From Acholoe squamosa (lineage: Eukaryota; Annelida; Polychaeta; Phyllodocida; Polynoidae), in NCBI GenBank assembly GCA_949317995.1, contig OX439038.1:37887113-37951112 (forward strand): a DNA stretch of 64,000 bases, given 5' to 3'. The notes beneath the pieces are model-generated. The model was not told the origin of the DNA. It was given only the letters and a program-made list of their open reading frames with translations, and searched no databases. Each line of letters begins with the position of its first letter. The stretch's first letter is position 1. This document shows positions 42,201 to 54,060 of this stretch, in pieces. Position numbers and translations under genes: made by a program.

Positions 42201-43388
42201 TTTATGTACTACCTTATTCGTCGTGCCTAGTTTTTCACCAGGTTTGGCAAAGGCAGTCTTATACTGACAGAGCATATCATAGAACTCTTTCCGGTGTTCC
42301 GGATCTTCTAATGAAGTTTCTTCATATAACTTGAGTAAGTCATCCGAAATTTCATCATTTCCTGTTACCTTCTGTAAGTTTAACTTACTATCCGTTACAG
42401 TTTCCGAAAGGGTCACGTTACCAAAAACTTGTCCCTTTTTTAGGTAGATAGTAGTGTTTCCAGTGTTGGAGACAGGTACTACCGACCAGGATGCATTTGC
42501 TACTATAGTGTCTACAGATATTAATCCGATGCTTGACAGAGTGGCTACATCCGGTTCTATCACTGCAGCCTTATTGCGCATTGCAGGATCACTTCTTACA
42601 AGCACGTCACAGGCTACCCCCGGAGGGATCCGCACAGTGTGTGCTACACTAGCCATACTGCTCACTTGTCTCAGTACACACCTAACCTTTACAGGATACG
42701 GGTATTTCACACTCAACACTCCTGATTGGGGCTCCAACACCACCCCATACAGGGATGCGAAATCCAACCCGAGTATCCCCTCATCTGCTATGTCCGCAAC
42801 GGTGGCGCTCATGACATAGTCATGTATTCCATCCAATTGCAGCTTCACACAAGTTCTCCCATACGTTTGCAAGGTACTGTCATCGGCCGTTTGAGCATTT
42901 CCTCCCGATTTGAGAGTATCGTGTTCATCTGGGATAAGATCGTAGAACCTCTTGGAGATACAGGAGTGGCTAGCACCCGTATCCATAAGAAATTCGGCAG
43001 ATCTTCCGTTAACAGTGAGGCAAACATACCACCGCCTTCCGTTCAGAACAGAGGGCGTGTCCGTGACGATCGGAACGTCATTGTTCACACCTGGAGTCGA
43101 TCCACATCCTTTCAGGTATTCCAGACAAGGATGACCCGGGGGCAGGTGGGCACTACCAACCCTGGCTAATTCATAGCCGCCTACCTCGTTACTGATATCG
43201 GGTTTCCCCTGTGCTCCCTGGGCACCTGTTATATCAGCTTCCCTAACCTTCCAGGTGTCTACAACCACCTCGGTGTTAGGCGAGTTTGTTACTATATGCG
43301 AACTGTCGTCACGGATGGTGATATCATGGCAAGATTTGTCACTGGGATCCCCTTCTTTGCCCCTCGGGGGACCCCTCCTCAGTTTTCC
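39236..43388 (-). pseudogene. pol: Pol of element C, several lesions
   Basis: The frame opens at 43388 in -1 phase to gag. Protease (LMDTGASHSC near 42975, ILGLDFA near 42760) and the N-terminal RT (CIDYRKLNG, MPFGLCNAPATF) are open to 41739. There a base loss plus a short deletion changes the RT catalytic YLDD to CLDD and shifts frame. RNase H (DTDAS near 41270) and the CDNPDC region follow, then breaks near 40900, 40826 and 40025, and within the integrase C-terminus near 39840 and 39630. The integrase HHCC (near 40555) and D and D of DDE are readable (HSDQGREF near 40155). The basic tail with RGRGRPKK closes the gene at 39236. Confidence 0.88.
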
Positions 43389-46260
43389 TCTGTACTTATT
43401 CCAGAGACACCTTAGTGTCTACGAGGGACAGGTTTCTCGGCCATACATTCAGGAGCATAATGTCCTAACTTTTGGCATCTGAAGCATCTCCTTTGAGATT
43501 TATCAACTCTCGGTCTTTTCAGAGCTTCTGTTAATCCGGCTATTAATGTCTCCATCATGTTAGTCGGAGTAGCAGTGGCTGCTACGGTAGGAGTGACCGT
43601 AGTGGTCGCACTACCAGATTTAATAGGTCCGGAAGCTATATTACTAGCTACGGCCCCTCCCCTTCCTTTCGGAAGTACTTTCCTATACCGTTTTTGTCTG
43701 TAATACTTTCCAGCAACCTGGACTGATCCAATATATTCTCCATTTTCATCAGAGACATATTCGTCTTCCTGATCAGCCTCCTGTAGGTCAACAGGGGCTA
43801 ATTGTGAAGTTTCAAATGCCTGAGCAGAGGTACCTCCGTATTGCAATGGAGCTGCTCGGACTGGATTCGGTCCTAGACCTACCAATCTCTTCTTCATATC
43901 ATGCCCATCAATTGATATGAATAAGTCACTGAAGGATGTGTCATCCTTCCAAGAATCCCAAACTACTTGTTTGTGATCCGGATCCCACAATCCATTGTAG
44001 AATTGTGTAAACAATTCCTGCAGATAGCAGTCATCGTCATGAGCCCAATTAGGACGTGCTTTCGATAGCAAGTCCTGCAGCTCCAAACCAAAGACTTTAT
44101 GAGATTCTTTAGGTTTTTGTGTCCTTTTCTTAAAGCTTACCCATGGATCTTCTCTAACGATCGAACCAAACAGGTACGCGGCACACTCGACCAATTGGTC
44201 ATATGTGCCGCATATTTCGTATGCGGCTCTCCATTGATTGAGGGCTACTTTTCCGCCTTTATTCAACCAGCAGATCAAATAAGGTAGAGCTTCCTCTTTT
44301 GTCCAGCCACTACAGTTGACCTCGTCGACAAAAGCTTGATACCTATCCTTCCACGGATCATTTGAATCATAAGGAGGGGGTATCCGTGCCTGTCTACGAG
44401 CTGGATTATTACATCCGCGTAGTCTGTCAGCTTCTCGCATGCTCCAGTTCATGACTTCCATGCCGTCTGCTCCCTTTCGGTAGCAGTCAATGCCCAAATT
44501 TTGGATGCATTGGCTTTTCTCAAAGATGGTTTGCATCCCTGCAGGCATGGAAGTTCTTCTATTAGGCTTCCTGCCATCTCCTCCCGATCCTGATCCACCG
44601 GATCCAGATCCACCAGGGCCACCCGGGGGATTACCTCCAGGGGGACCACCACTAGGGTAGTTCCCAGAAGCATTACCAGGGTATCCACCTCCATAGTTTA
44701 CATTTCCAGTTGTTCCGGAAGATGCATACTTCGGGTAGGAATTATTTTGATTCCATCCCTGATTATAGTTATTACCATTTTGGTAATTACTACTTCCTGC
44801 CAGATTATAATTATGCCTATATCCATAGGAAGGTGTTCTTGGTTGGTACGTACCACCATTAGGACCATTGCTTTGACCTGAAGGCGGGTTCGGCAATCTT
44901 GGGCCTGCTGGTGTACTATGGCCGGGTTGAGAGAAATATGACGGTGGGGTTAGCATATGTCTCGGTGGTCCCGGTACATTCGTTTGTGCTACTGGTGTAT
45001 TATTATTGGCACTAATAGTATTAACGTGAGTCGCTCTAATTTTATGACTCAAATCTGGTATAGGGGGTGCCGGACCTACTGCATAGGAGCTGCAGGTGTA
45101 GGTACAATATTCATTGATCCTTTATTAGTAGTTCCCTGTGGGCATTTACCATTTTGGATACTCATTCCGTTAGCTGCGGTGTTATCCGGTTTCTTATAGA
45201 TTCCGGATACTACATTTTTATCAGCCCAATTGACGACGAATGGGTTATATCTGGTTGGAGTTGCATCTTGGGATGATTTCGCCAACATTGTAGAGACCAC
45301 AGTTGGATCTATAGTGCCTATAGTCAATTGTGCAGCTTCTACATATTTGTCTAGGGTTATTGCAGTAGCCTGCAATTCCTGAAGCTCATTCGTGAGTTTC
45401 TGTCTATCTTCCTCCAGTTGTTTATTGTAAGCTATAATACCTACCCGGATTGTTTCATTGTCTTCAGTTGTTTACTGCACTGAAGTTTCAATTTTTCTAA
45501 TTCGCTTTGATAATGGCATATTTCTGATTCGTAATTTGCCTTATCAAGACTTAGCTGATCGTTCGTATCTATGTATGTCTGGATACGAATGTGTCTGTTG
45601 TCATATTCTTTATTGAATGACTTTCTCATTTCTTGAAGTTTTATTTCTTCACTTTCTAATTCTTTCATGTATTCACTTTTTCTGGCTTCGAATTCGTTTC
45701 GCATGCTGATCAAGTCCTCTTCTAACTGAAGTTTTTCATTAAATACTTCATCTTTTGCTTTGACCAAGGTATTCAGATTCTCGTTCAAAGTTACATAGGT
45801 TTCATTTAACAACAGGACATCCGGTTGTTTAAATTCTTCGCCTTCCGGTACCGCATAGGTTACGTCGCCGTCTATAGTGCTGTAATCTAATATTGGTAGC
45901 CCGGGTCTGGGTATACTGTAAGGTAGTTCTCCAAACGTAACCCTTTTTGGTATAGGTGCCGGATGTTCTGGGTTAGTACTACCACCAACCTCGAATATCG
46001 AGTTACTTAATTCGTCAACAAGTGATTGTTGACTTATCACGTTACTCTGCCTCTGTATGGATTGTTCCCTTCGTACAGAGTCTGGTAAATTTTCCTCACT
46101 ATCGTTATAGTGAGGTTCGGGATCTCTCCAAGATGCAGATTCCGCATCTCGGGAGTTCGAATGTGTTTAGATCACTAATGATCCATTGCCATTCTCCTGG
46201 GCAACTAGTTGCCCTGCTGGGTTAGCTTCCGCGAGGCTATCTAACCCATGTACTAGCCAT
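43379..46260 (-). pseudogene. gag: Gag of element C, several lesions
   Basis: The likely start is the ATG at 46260, next to the leader palindrome. Frame breaks occur in the first 120 nt, near 45400 and near 45065, and an in-frame TAA lies near 43412, 30 nt before the original stop at 43379-43381. Visible parts: VTFGELPYS block, coiled coil (45440-45800), Asn/Gly/Tyr-rich linker (44600-44900), capsid core (PWKDRYQAFVDEVNC near 44350, EDPWVSFKKRTQKP near 44130), zinc knuckle CFRCQKLGHYAPEC near 43470. It matches Gag of E closely. Confidence 0.85.
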
Positions 46261-46262
46261 TC

Positions 46263-46278
46263 GGACGTTATAACGTCC
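46263..46278. promoter_or_regulatory. Leader palindrome GGACGTTATAACGTCC
   Basis: A perfect 16-bp palindrome between PBS and gag start. Element E has a different but still self-complementary sequence, GGACACATAGTGTCC, at the same place. Confidence 0.55.
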
Positions 46279-46300
46279 GGGCTATACACCAGAACTAACT

Positions 46301-46313
46301 GGTCACGGCACCA
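46301..46313 (-). other. Primer-binding site of element C, tRNA-His
   Basis: Same minus-strand TGGTGCCGTGACC, one base from the LTR. Confidence 0.82.
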
Positions 46314-46314
46314 G

Positions 46315-46691
46315 TTTAATGGTTCGTGGTCTTACGGACCTGGGGGGTTCGGGTCTTACGATTCGGGAAAGAAAGAGTAAGACGGTGTTTCAAGTGTATG
46401 CCAACGGATAGTCTTTATTAAAATACACACTCACGGCTACCCGATAGTTATTAAGAGGGCAGCTAACAGATACTAAGGATGGTCTTACATACTTGGAGGC
46501 CAGAAGGGCCTCTGACGTAGCGGCTGAGCCCTGGGCTTTATATAAGGACCCAGGTGTTCATCGTCAGATGTCCCCACAGACCCGGATTGGTGCTGCCACC
46601 TATCCGGAACCTGAGGAACGTCCGACGACTCGACTCACCCGCCACGTCAGACGGTAGCCAACACTATGGTTATACAATAAGTACCTCTACA
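46315..46691 (-). repeat. 5' LTR of element C (377 bp)
   Basis: Matches the 3' LTR. Its PBS-side end reads TTTAAT on the + strand instead of TGTAAT, so the terminal CA is mutated. Confidence 0.94.
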
Positions 46692-46912
46692 ATATGAAAC
46701 CTCGTAATTAAATTATTAACATATGAACCTTATTAGTCTTGTAAAAGACTCTAACCGTAACATTATTACTTTTATACACATTAAACCTTAGTTCTGATAA
46801 GAACTATTACAATGTTATTAAGTTATTACAGTACACTCGGGAAAAAAACCCCAATTGTCTTATACATTAGTATAGACAAAGTTGTTTGTTTTTTTTTAGA
46901 AAAATATACACA

Positions 46913-47160
46913 TGTAGGGGCCAGCTCTGGCTGTAAGTCCATGGCGGTAGGCCATCTGCCCCGTTCCGGTTGCACCAGCCATCAGGGGCTGGTCAGCCAG
47001 TATAAGCTGCCCCCTTGTGTATTATACCGATCCAGATGTTGGTGGAAGGTAGAGAATGTCAGACGGGGAAGTAGCTCAGCGGTAGAGCTTCCGCCTGCAG
47101 GTTGGAGGGTCCTGGGTTAGACTCCCGGTTTCTCCAGGATGTTTTCCGCCAACCTCTACA
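46913..47160 (+). mobile_element. Solo LTR of the miniature tRNA-bearing family (248 bp)
   Basis: It reads TGTAGGGG...AACCTCTACA and aligns with the miniature LTRs in opposite orientation over ACCGATCCAG, TTGGTGGAAGGT and the tRNA core. CACA occurs directly on both sides (46909-46912 and 47161-47164), a 4-bp target duplication, and the flanking D UTR is continuous across it when compared with fragment F. Confidence 0.82.
47065..47136 (+). tRNA. tRNA-like sequence in solo LTR, anticodon position GCA
   Basis: Acceptor GGGGAAG/TTTCTCC keeps G3:U70; D stem GCTC/GAGC; loop CTGCAGG would give anticodon GCA (Cys) if U33 is respected; T stem CTGGG/CCCGG with an aberrant TTAGACT loop, so the B box is degraded. 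A TTTT run follows at 47142-47145. By homology it is a diverged copy of the tRNA-Ala in the miniature LTRs rather than a true tRNA-Cys gene. Confidence 0.6.
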
Positions 47161-48021
47161 CACATCTCTATGTATCACTGTATTTACAATCTAACCTTTT
47201 ATCACCAGGTAACACATTCGAATAATAATATGAAATGTAATATGTTCTGGTGTATTAACTATATGGGGTTTTACAGATCTAATATATGAACACATTCGGT
47301 GTTTTATAAGATTATACAATAATAACAATTCTGAACCTGTGTATTATTAAGCATGAAATTAGAATACACAATTATGACTTAGATGCGGTTTTACTATAAA
47401 CCTTTTAATAATATAAATATAGTTAATATCGAGCATAGAAAACAGTGATACATACAATTGTGTTAAACAATTAACTATCCCGATGTTGCTTTGGTGATGG
47501 AGTGGGTGTGGAAGGTGTGCAGTAATCCGGAAGTGGTCAGCTAACCAAGGGATGGAAGTGCTAAAGTCTTTAAGATATCACGGAAGTTGATAGGGCAGCT
47601 ACCCTAGTACTCTAGAAGTGCTAAAGTTAATAGTAATATTTCCAGATGGGTGAATCCTAAAGTTAAGGCACTCGGGCCAACTAATCCTGTAGTAAGTGTT
47701 CATAATTTCCATGTAGTAGTGGTAGATAAGAAGGTCCCGGAATGTATATCCAGAGTCTATTGTAGTAGTGTATAGTTTCAAACAGTAAAAAGAAAGATAT
47801 ACATCAGGGTGTAGATAGAACATCATAAATAGTAGTACAGGTAGTAGTAACAGGTAATCCAGATCTCACAGCATCTGTCGGCAGTATCAATAACTATTCC
47901 GATAAGAAGAAAGTATCCGAGGCTAGGTCGCTAGAATGTATGGAGTTTCAAATAATACACTGCATACTCTGTATACATTCCGGGTTAACGAGCTGGTTAT
48001 AATATGGAACCCGGAAGCATA

Positions 48022-51000
48022 CTAAGCAGAGTGCTTGATATGCTTCTTTTTTAGAAGTGCTAGAGCGGATTTGGGTGTGCCGTCCCATTCATCCAAATCC
48101 ACTCCGAACACTCTCATGAATTTAGTATTCAGTCAAGTGTTCCTTTGAACCTCCTCGTTAACTCTCATTTCGAGGACATGAACATCCATGGCTGACTGTT
48201 CTTTGGCAGTTACGGCTTCCTCCTGGAGTGATTTAACATCAGCTTGAATCTTTGTTTCCAGGCGTTGCTTTTCAGCATTGCTCACTTCCTGGAAACACAA
48301 CAGAGTGTCATTCAGAAGACCCTGGTGGTAATCTGTGGCTCTCTGCTTCACACATTTCTCCCAGTGGGTGTAGATGGCCTTTTGGACATCCGCTTCCCCC
48401 TGGTGAGACTTTTCAAACCAGACTTCTGCCGGAATAGCTTTGATAGTGATGGCATCGGCTGGTTTCGGGATAACAGCAACAGGTGGTGTAGCACTCGGAA
48501 GGAGTGCTTGTGTACCTGCTGAAGTGTTGCTGACGGTTCCGGATGGGTTAGCCGGTACCGAAGGCGCACCCGGAGTCTGGACTGTGAGAATACAGTATCC
48601 GGGTGGTAAATTCTGCTTCATGCCGAGGGCCATGTATTGTTGTATCTGGTCCTGTGTCATCTGTGCTGCAGATCCAGCGGCAGCAGCAGGGGTGGGCTTT
48701 TTTGTTACCAAACGCCCACCTTTGCCAACAGTTAGAGATTGACTCTCTGGTCCGGGTCTCTGAGACATAGTAGTATATGCCTTCTTTGCGCGGCTGATGC
48801 ATAAGATCCGACAGGCGCAGGCTGTTTGAAGACAACAGGTAGCTGCGACTGTTCATGTGGGTGGCGTGCCAGCGGGGATCTGGAGCAATCCTTACTAGCA
48901 TGACTCTGACCTTCTGAGCTACTAGCGGGTTGTCCCCGGTTTTGATCTCTCCGGTTTCTCTCTCTTGCATGTTTACCCTCCCGGCCAGATTCCTCGCACA
49001 ATTTCCAGATGCTATCTTGCATATCCAGTTTACCTCGCCTAGTGGTGAGAACCATCTTAGCTCTAAGCTCTGATTCTTTTGCCTTGCTGACTTCACAGAG
49101 GACCTGGTCACCTGGTTTGATTTTAGACCAGGCTTCCGTATCCAGCTTATCTACTTCTCGCATAAGCTCCCGATGAAGTTCCATTACCTTCTCACGGCTC
49201 AGATCCAGACATGGGCTGATTTCTGGTGTCTCGCTAAGTCACCACCACAGTTGTAAGTTACCATCGTAGTGCACTTTTTCCCTTTCTTGCCGATCGTCGG
49301 GTCACAAATGTAAACTGGATGATGGTGAAAGTGTGTCTCAACGAGATGCCTTTGGAACTGAACGGAAGTGCTCCAGGTTTTGACAGTCTCGTCGCTTGCA
49401 TCCTGGCAAATGGAGAATGGGCAGGTTTTCTGACAATCCCCATACCATTTCTCCAGCGCCCAATGGAGCTTACGCTTTTAAGTGTTGGTATAATATTTGT
49501 CAGAAGCGTTCAGCATAAGCCATAGTTTCCTATAGGCTTTGCTTGGATTCGGATCTTCATCGGATAACCACATTCAATCCTCATTGTCTGACTCACCATT
49601 TTTATTGATGGGTCGGGGAAGGCATACAACGGAGCACCATCCTACTTTCGGTATCCGTAAACACAGTCCTTGAAACAGGTAGGTACCCATTCCTTGAATC
49701 CTGACTTTGCGTTTTTCCGGCGTTCTGCTTCGGTTTGTTCCGATGGAGCTGCATCATCATCAAACTGAAACGAAGATTCTCCTAAAGAGTCATCGTTGGA
49801 AGAATCCACTTGCATGGAGTCTTTGGTGTTCTCGCTAGTATTTAAGTTACCAGCGTATTCCTCTGCTTTTACAGAATCCGGGAGATGCTTCTTCTTCTGA
49901 TTGGAAGATCTCCGGTTCTTGGACAATTCCCATTTGTCCTCGTCCGCTGTGTCCTTTGCTTTAGCTTCAGGTTTTGGATCCCTGGGGGAATCCTTATCCT
50001 TTAGCTTGGGGCTGGGGGCTTGGGGCGGAAGCACCACTGGTTGAAGCCTTGGGAGTATCCGGACTTCTACCAGCCATTTTCATCGTCGGGATGGGAGGAG
50101 CTTTGGTTTCCCTCAGCTTCCTTTCCGTCTCGATTCTGTCTAACTCTTGCTGGGCTTTGTTTCCTTCCGTCACTCTATGAGTGATGATCATCTTCAGAGC
50201 ACCATGTCTGTCTACAGGAATTGTAGACGCATTCCGAGTGTGTTCGATTTCAGCTTCTACAAAGTAGTAGCCGTCATCCCACTTCTCGAACTCAGTAGCG
50301 GCAGTACAAAACTCCCTAAGTGTATGGAGATCGCACAGGAGGGTTTCCAGATGCGGGTAGACTTGCCCAACCTTGTCGGCTATGCAGCCCACCACGTCTA
50401 CATCTGTTCGTACCATATTCCATGTGGTCTTGTCAGGCTTCTGATAGACTCCCATGGCGATAGCTTTATTGGTCTGGTATACCACGTCGGGGAACTCTGG
50501 GTCTACCATCAGTCGGTGTTGGTACCAAGTCCAATCTGTAAGCCACTCCAGTGGCGTCCTCTCGAGTTGATGCTCTGTCATCACATCCTTGATGGCTTTC
50601 CGGATCAGGGGGTCTATGCGAATAGGTTCCCCATCACTGGTCACTTGGTTCTGTAATTCCGGATGGATATACAGATACCTCCTGTCATATATAGCGGGTA
50701 GTCTGGAGTTCTCCATATCTATAGGGTTATCCTTGATTTTAGAGTTGCGGGTCTCGCCTTGGGTATCGGTTTGACCATCAACTTGTTCGGCTGACTCAGT
50801 CGGGGTAGTATCCGAAGGACGACTATCCGGCTGTTCTGCTGTCGTTTCGGCTGTTCCCGTTGGAGATGCCAGCGGGGAAATAGTGGCTCCTGGGCTGTTC
50901 AGATTGAACTCCTCCAGTCTCTTTTCGAATGACTGATCCGCATGGGGTGTATCCACTTCCATCAGCTCATCCTCCTTCGGGGTAACAGGAGACAATTCCT

Positions 51001-51082
51001 CACGAGTGAGGGATTCAGAAGCGGGCGTGAGCTTATCCAGGTCACCGGATAGCTTCGCCGCAGTCACAGATTCCTCAGCCAT
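48022..51082 (-). pseudogene. ORF3 of element D, multiply frameshifted
   Basis: Start at ATG 51082 (MAEES). The first 363 codons to 49994 are open: acidic N-terminus, YDRRYLYIHPELQ (near 50690), LEWLTDWTWYQHRLMV, EKWDDGYYFVEAEI. Then frame changes near 50030, 49640, 49480, 49220, 48760 and 48150. Readable pieces are the KNRRSSNQKKKHLPDS block, CPFSIC near 49410, HLVETH near 49340, a GPESQSL block near 48745, WFEKSHQGEADV near 48415, and the terminal MRVFGVDLDEWDGTPKS near 48100. Divergence from B and C is substantial, so the protein has been kept over a long element lineage. Confidence 0.82.
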
Positions 51083-51614
51083 TGCCTTGGAGGAATCTGA
51101 TCCGGGAGTATAAGCACTCCTACCCTGACTTAAAGGCATCAGGAGTCTCCTCCCTAGGGCCTTGACTCTGTCAGGGTGAACGCATTCAGCAGTATATCAA
51201 AGACAGACGAAAAACTCATCCGCCTCTTCCTACTACTAAATTCAATATGGCGTTAGGCCAGGTTCCGTGATGTAATTTTCACGCTCGAAAGTGGGGACAA
51301 GAGAGGTCAGCCGAGACATCACACGTTTAACACGTGCGGACTGCGAAAATATAAACAAATGAATGTTTTGATGTTATTATCGCTCATACTGTCGACTCGT
51401 CTGGGGATTTGTGTGGAGTTTATGGAAAGCTTATGCAAATCCACCGGATTATCCATCCACTACCCACTTGTACATCATACAGCGATGACAAATACACCTT
51501 TCAGGTCAGTTGTTAGGCTCTCGCATAACACATAACAGTAAACAGGTTTAGAGGACATCACACTCGTTGTGTATACAGGTTAGGTCACTGCATTACACTC
51601 GTTGTGTATACGGG
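51083..51614 (-). promoter_or_regulatory. Pol-ORF3 spacer of element D, decayed cassette
   Basis: CACGTG (51331-51336) and CAATATGGCG (51243-51252) are kept; the CRE positions read TGATGTAA and similar, so they have decayed. A tandem duplication of 31-35 bp (51561-51595, 51596-51626) spans the pol stop. Confidence 0.5.
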
Positions 51615-53634
51615 TTAGGTCACTGCAGTCCTCTGGGCAAATCTAGGACTGCGACGGACTACTACCCCCTCATCGGGTAATTCCTTTCTGAACCTGACAG
51701 TTCGAAAAGCCTGCTCTAGGAATCCTGTAGCCTTCAGAACCCCTTTCCTCTTCTTGCTGTCTACACCCACCGACTTTTTTTTACACCACCACGCCTATTC
51801 TTTGATAACGCTGGTGGCTTCCCCATAGATACTTTCTTTGGCCTGCCCTGTTTCCTTTTGGATCTCGGGTCAGGTTCCTGGTCTGGGATTCGATTCACAT
51901 TCATAACCTTATCAAATTCTTTACCATATATTTCTGTGGAGGTCTCCCTCCCAGACCATATTCTTAACCTAGCGACATTCGATTTATAGAATCGTCCAAT
52001 GTTGGATCTGATAATTACCGTACAATCACTGATGACCTGAGTTACAGTGAATGGTCCATCCCAATTGGATGCCAGTTTAACATTACGCAGAGGTTCATGT
52101 AATCTCAGCACTTTATCTCCAGGTTTAAACTTTCTCATTTTTAAGTCCACGTCGTAACCCACTTTTTGCCAATGAGCACTCTTTTCTAAATCAATTCGGA
52201 CAGATTCGTAAGCTTTTCAGAACCTGTCCCTCAAACATTTGACAAAGACTACATGACAAGGTAGTTAAGGGTCCATGCCTACGACTCTGAATACTAGGTC
52301 GGCGGGCATTATTAATACTAGCAGGTTGGGAGATTAATTAGTACTCGAATGTACGGTACTGTTATAAGCATGCGTACAAAGTGGCATTGCTCATCCCAGT
52401 CATCCATATTCGAATTGGGTTCTATTGAATCTTTCTACTAAACTGTTGCTTTGAGAGCTATACGGATTAGTCCTGGTCTTACAAATAGCTAAGTATTCGC
52501 ACATACCCTGCCATAAGTTAGATTCAAATTCTCGGCCTTGATCGCTATGCAGCATCAAGGGCACACCAAAAGTCAGCACCCAACCTTTGACAAAGGATTC
52601 AGCACATGTCACGGCTTTGTGATCCGGTAGTGGGAAGACTTTCATATACTTAGTATAATAGTCACACACTACCATCATGCAGGTGTTCTCATTAGCAGTT
52701 TTATTTAACCCACTAATGATGTTTACACCAACTCGAGCAAATCGTACCCCAAACAGTTCTTGAGCGAGAGGTAATTTACCCATTCTGGGTCCTGGTTTAT
52801 TTTTACAACAATTAGGACAGGTAAGGATCCATCTTAATAAGTCTTGCGACATTCCAGGCCAGTAATATTTTTGGGATAGGTGTGCTAGTGAATGACCACT
52901 GGTCTTATTCCCGTGACAATAATACATTATTTCACGTCTCATTACATGTGGGATAACCACTTGCATGTTTCTCTCACCATTTCTACATGGTTTTCAACGG
53001 TATAAAATACCCTTTCGGACTTCTTACTCGGTCCATTGAGCAAGAAATCTTCTCATTTCTCGGTTTTCCAATGGACCTATTGGCCTGGCTGGACGTATAC
53101 CCTTTGGTACTAATTGCAAAAGCTTAGCAGTTATCGAGTCAGCCTCTTGGTATTGATTTATGGTATCCATTGACCAATCCAAGATGCTGTCTATCCGGGT
53201 TTCGAAAGGTATCCGAATCCCAGCTAATACCGCTCTATGTGCTCCACAGTCAGTACAATCCGGATTATCACATTTCCGAATTGGTATCCGAGACAAGGCA
53301 TCTGCATTAATATGCTTCACTCCGGGTCTATGCTGAATTTGGCCATGTTCTAAGCCATACTCAGACAGATGAGCTAACCACCTGCCTAGCATTCCTTCAG
53401 AATCTCGGAAGTTCAATAACCATCTTAACGAGGAGTGATCTGTCCGTAAGGTAAAATCAGTTCCCCATAAGAAATGTTTAAACTTCTTAGTATATACTAG
53501 TACTGCTAACAGCTCGCGTTTAGTTGTGCAGTAGTTACGTTGAGTCCTACTCAAGGTATTACTAGAAAATGCTATTGGTACTTCTACTCCATTTTGGACC
53601 TGTGACAGAGCAGCACCAATGCTTTCATTGCTAG
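51615..53634 (-). pseudogene. pol: Pol of element D, RNase H to C-terminus, truncated
   Basis: From the right: RNase H from the ALSQV block (broken at 53634 by element E), DHSSLRW near 53430, ADALSR near 53300; then integrase HHCC with a small deletion near 52890, VNIISG near 52710 (the first catalytic D reads N), HSDQGREF near 52540, then frame breaks near 52400 and 52200, a GPF module near 52050 and the basic tail. It is not functional. Confidence 0.83.
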
Positions 53635-54019
53635 TGTAGAGGTATACATATATATATTATGTTATGGTCCTTTGGCGCGGTGGGTGAGTCAGCCACCCGG
53701 GCTTCGCCCTCCACTTCCCGGATAGGTGGCAGCATCTGTTCGGGTGGTGTGAGAGAGGCACGGGGGGGGGCCCACTGTCCCTAGCTATAAGAGGAGGACA
53801 GGGCTCGGTCGCCGCGTCAGAGTAGTGAGACCATCGCCGTACGAAGTTCTCCAACTTAGTACAAAGAATCCGGTATCTCATACAATCTCTCCGAGCTACC
53901 TCCGGGTAGCCGTGCCTGTGTTATTCGAACCGAAATAAAACCCTGTTCGCATACACCCGAATCCTCCTCTTGTTGACTTGTCTGTCCAATCGAATAAGAG
54001 GAGAAAGGAACCCATTACA
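53635..54019 (+). repeat. 5' LTR of element E (385 bp)
   Basis: TGTAGAGG...CCCATTACA, TATA-like CTATAAG (53785-53791), poly(A) signal AATAAA (53934-53939). Related to LTR-B/D at both ends. Confidence 0.9.
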
Positions 54020-54020
54020 C

Positions 54021-54033
54021 TGGTGCCGTGACC
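54021..54033 (+). other. Primer-binding site of element E, tRNA-His
   Basis: TGGTGCCGTGACC one base after the LTR. Confidence 0.85.
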
Positions 54034-54060
54034 AGTGGGTTCGGCAAAAATGTATAGCCC

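Larger units (their letters stand above)
34059..46691 (-). mobile_element. Element C, complete Ty3/gypsy-type element, 12.6 kb
   Basis: Full order on the minus strand: 5' LTR 46315-46691, PBS 46301-46313, gag, pol, promoter-like spacer, ORF3, 3' UTR, polypurine tract (34436-34446), 3' LTR 34059-34435. The two 377-bp LTRs differ at 7 positions by eye (about 98% identity), so insertion is fairly recent, yet all three reading frames have lesions. It is the same subfamily as B. The left side abuts the trimmed miniature LTR and the right side the D UTR; ATAT occurs at both outer limits of the miniature element plus C. Confidence 0.93.
46692..48021 (-). other. Element D 3' UTR, proximal part
   Basis: AT-rich noncoding DNA, alignable with F (26.5-26.93 kb, reversed), interrupted by the solo miniature LTR at 46913-47160. 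No gene other than the tRNA-like sequence is seen. Confidence 0.75.
32758..53634 (-). mobile_element. Element D, Ty3/gypsy type, split by later insertions and cut by element E
   Basis: On the minus strand: 3' LTR 32758-33099, 3' UTR 33100-33356 then 46692-48021, ORF3 48022-51082, spacer, pol 51615-53634. The UTR is split by the miniature element plus element C (33357-46691) and again by a solo miniature LTR (46913-47160). Pol ends abruptly in RNase H at 53634, where the LTR of element E starts. Its 5' half would be beyond the right edge. All coding parts are heavily damaged, so D is the oldest of the complete-plan copies here. Confidence 0.82.

Noticed and set aside
47065-47136. True tRNA-Cys(GCA) gene
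   Set aside because: G3:U70, degraded B box, and homology of flanks to the miniature LTR point to a diverged LTR tRNA instead.
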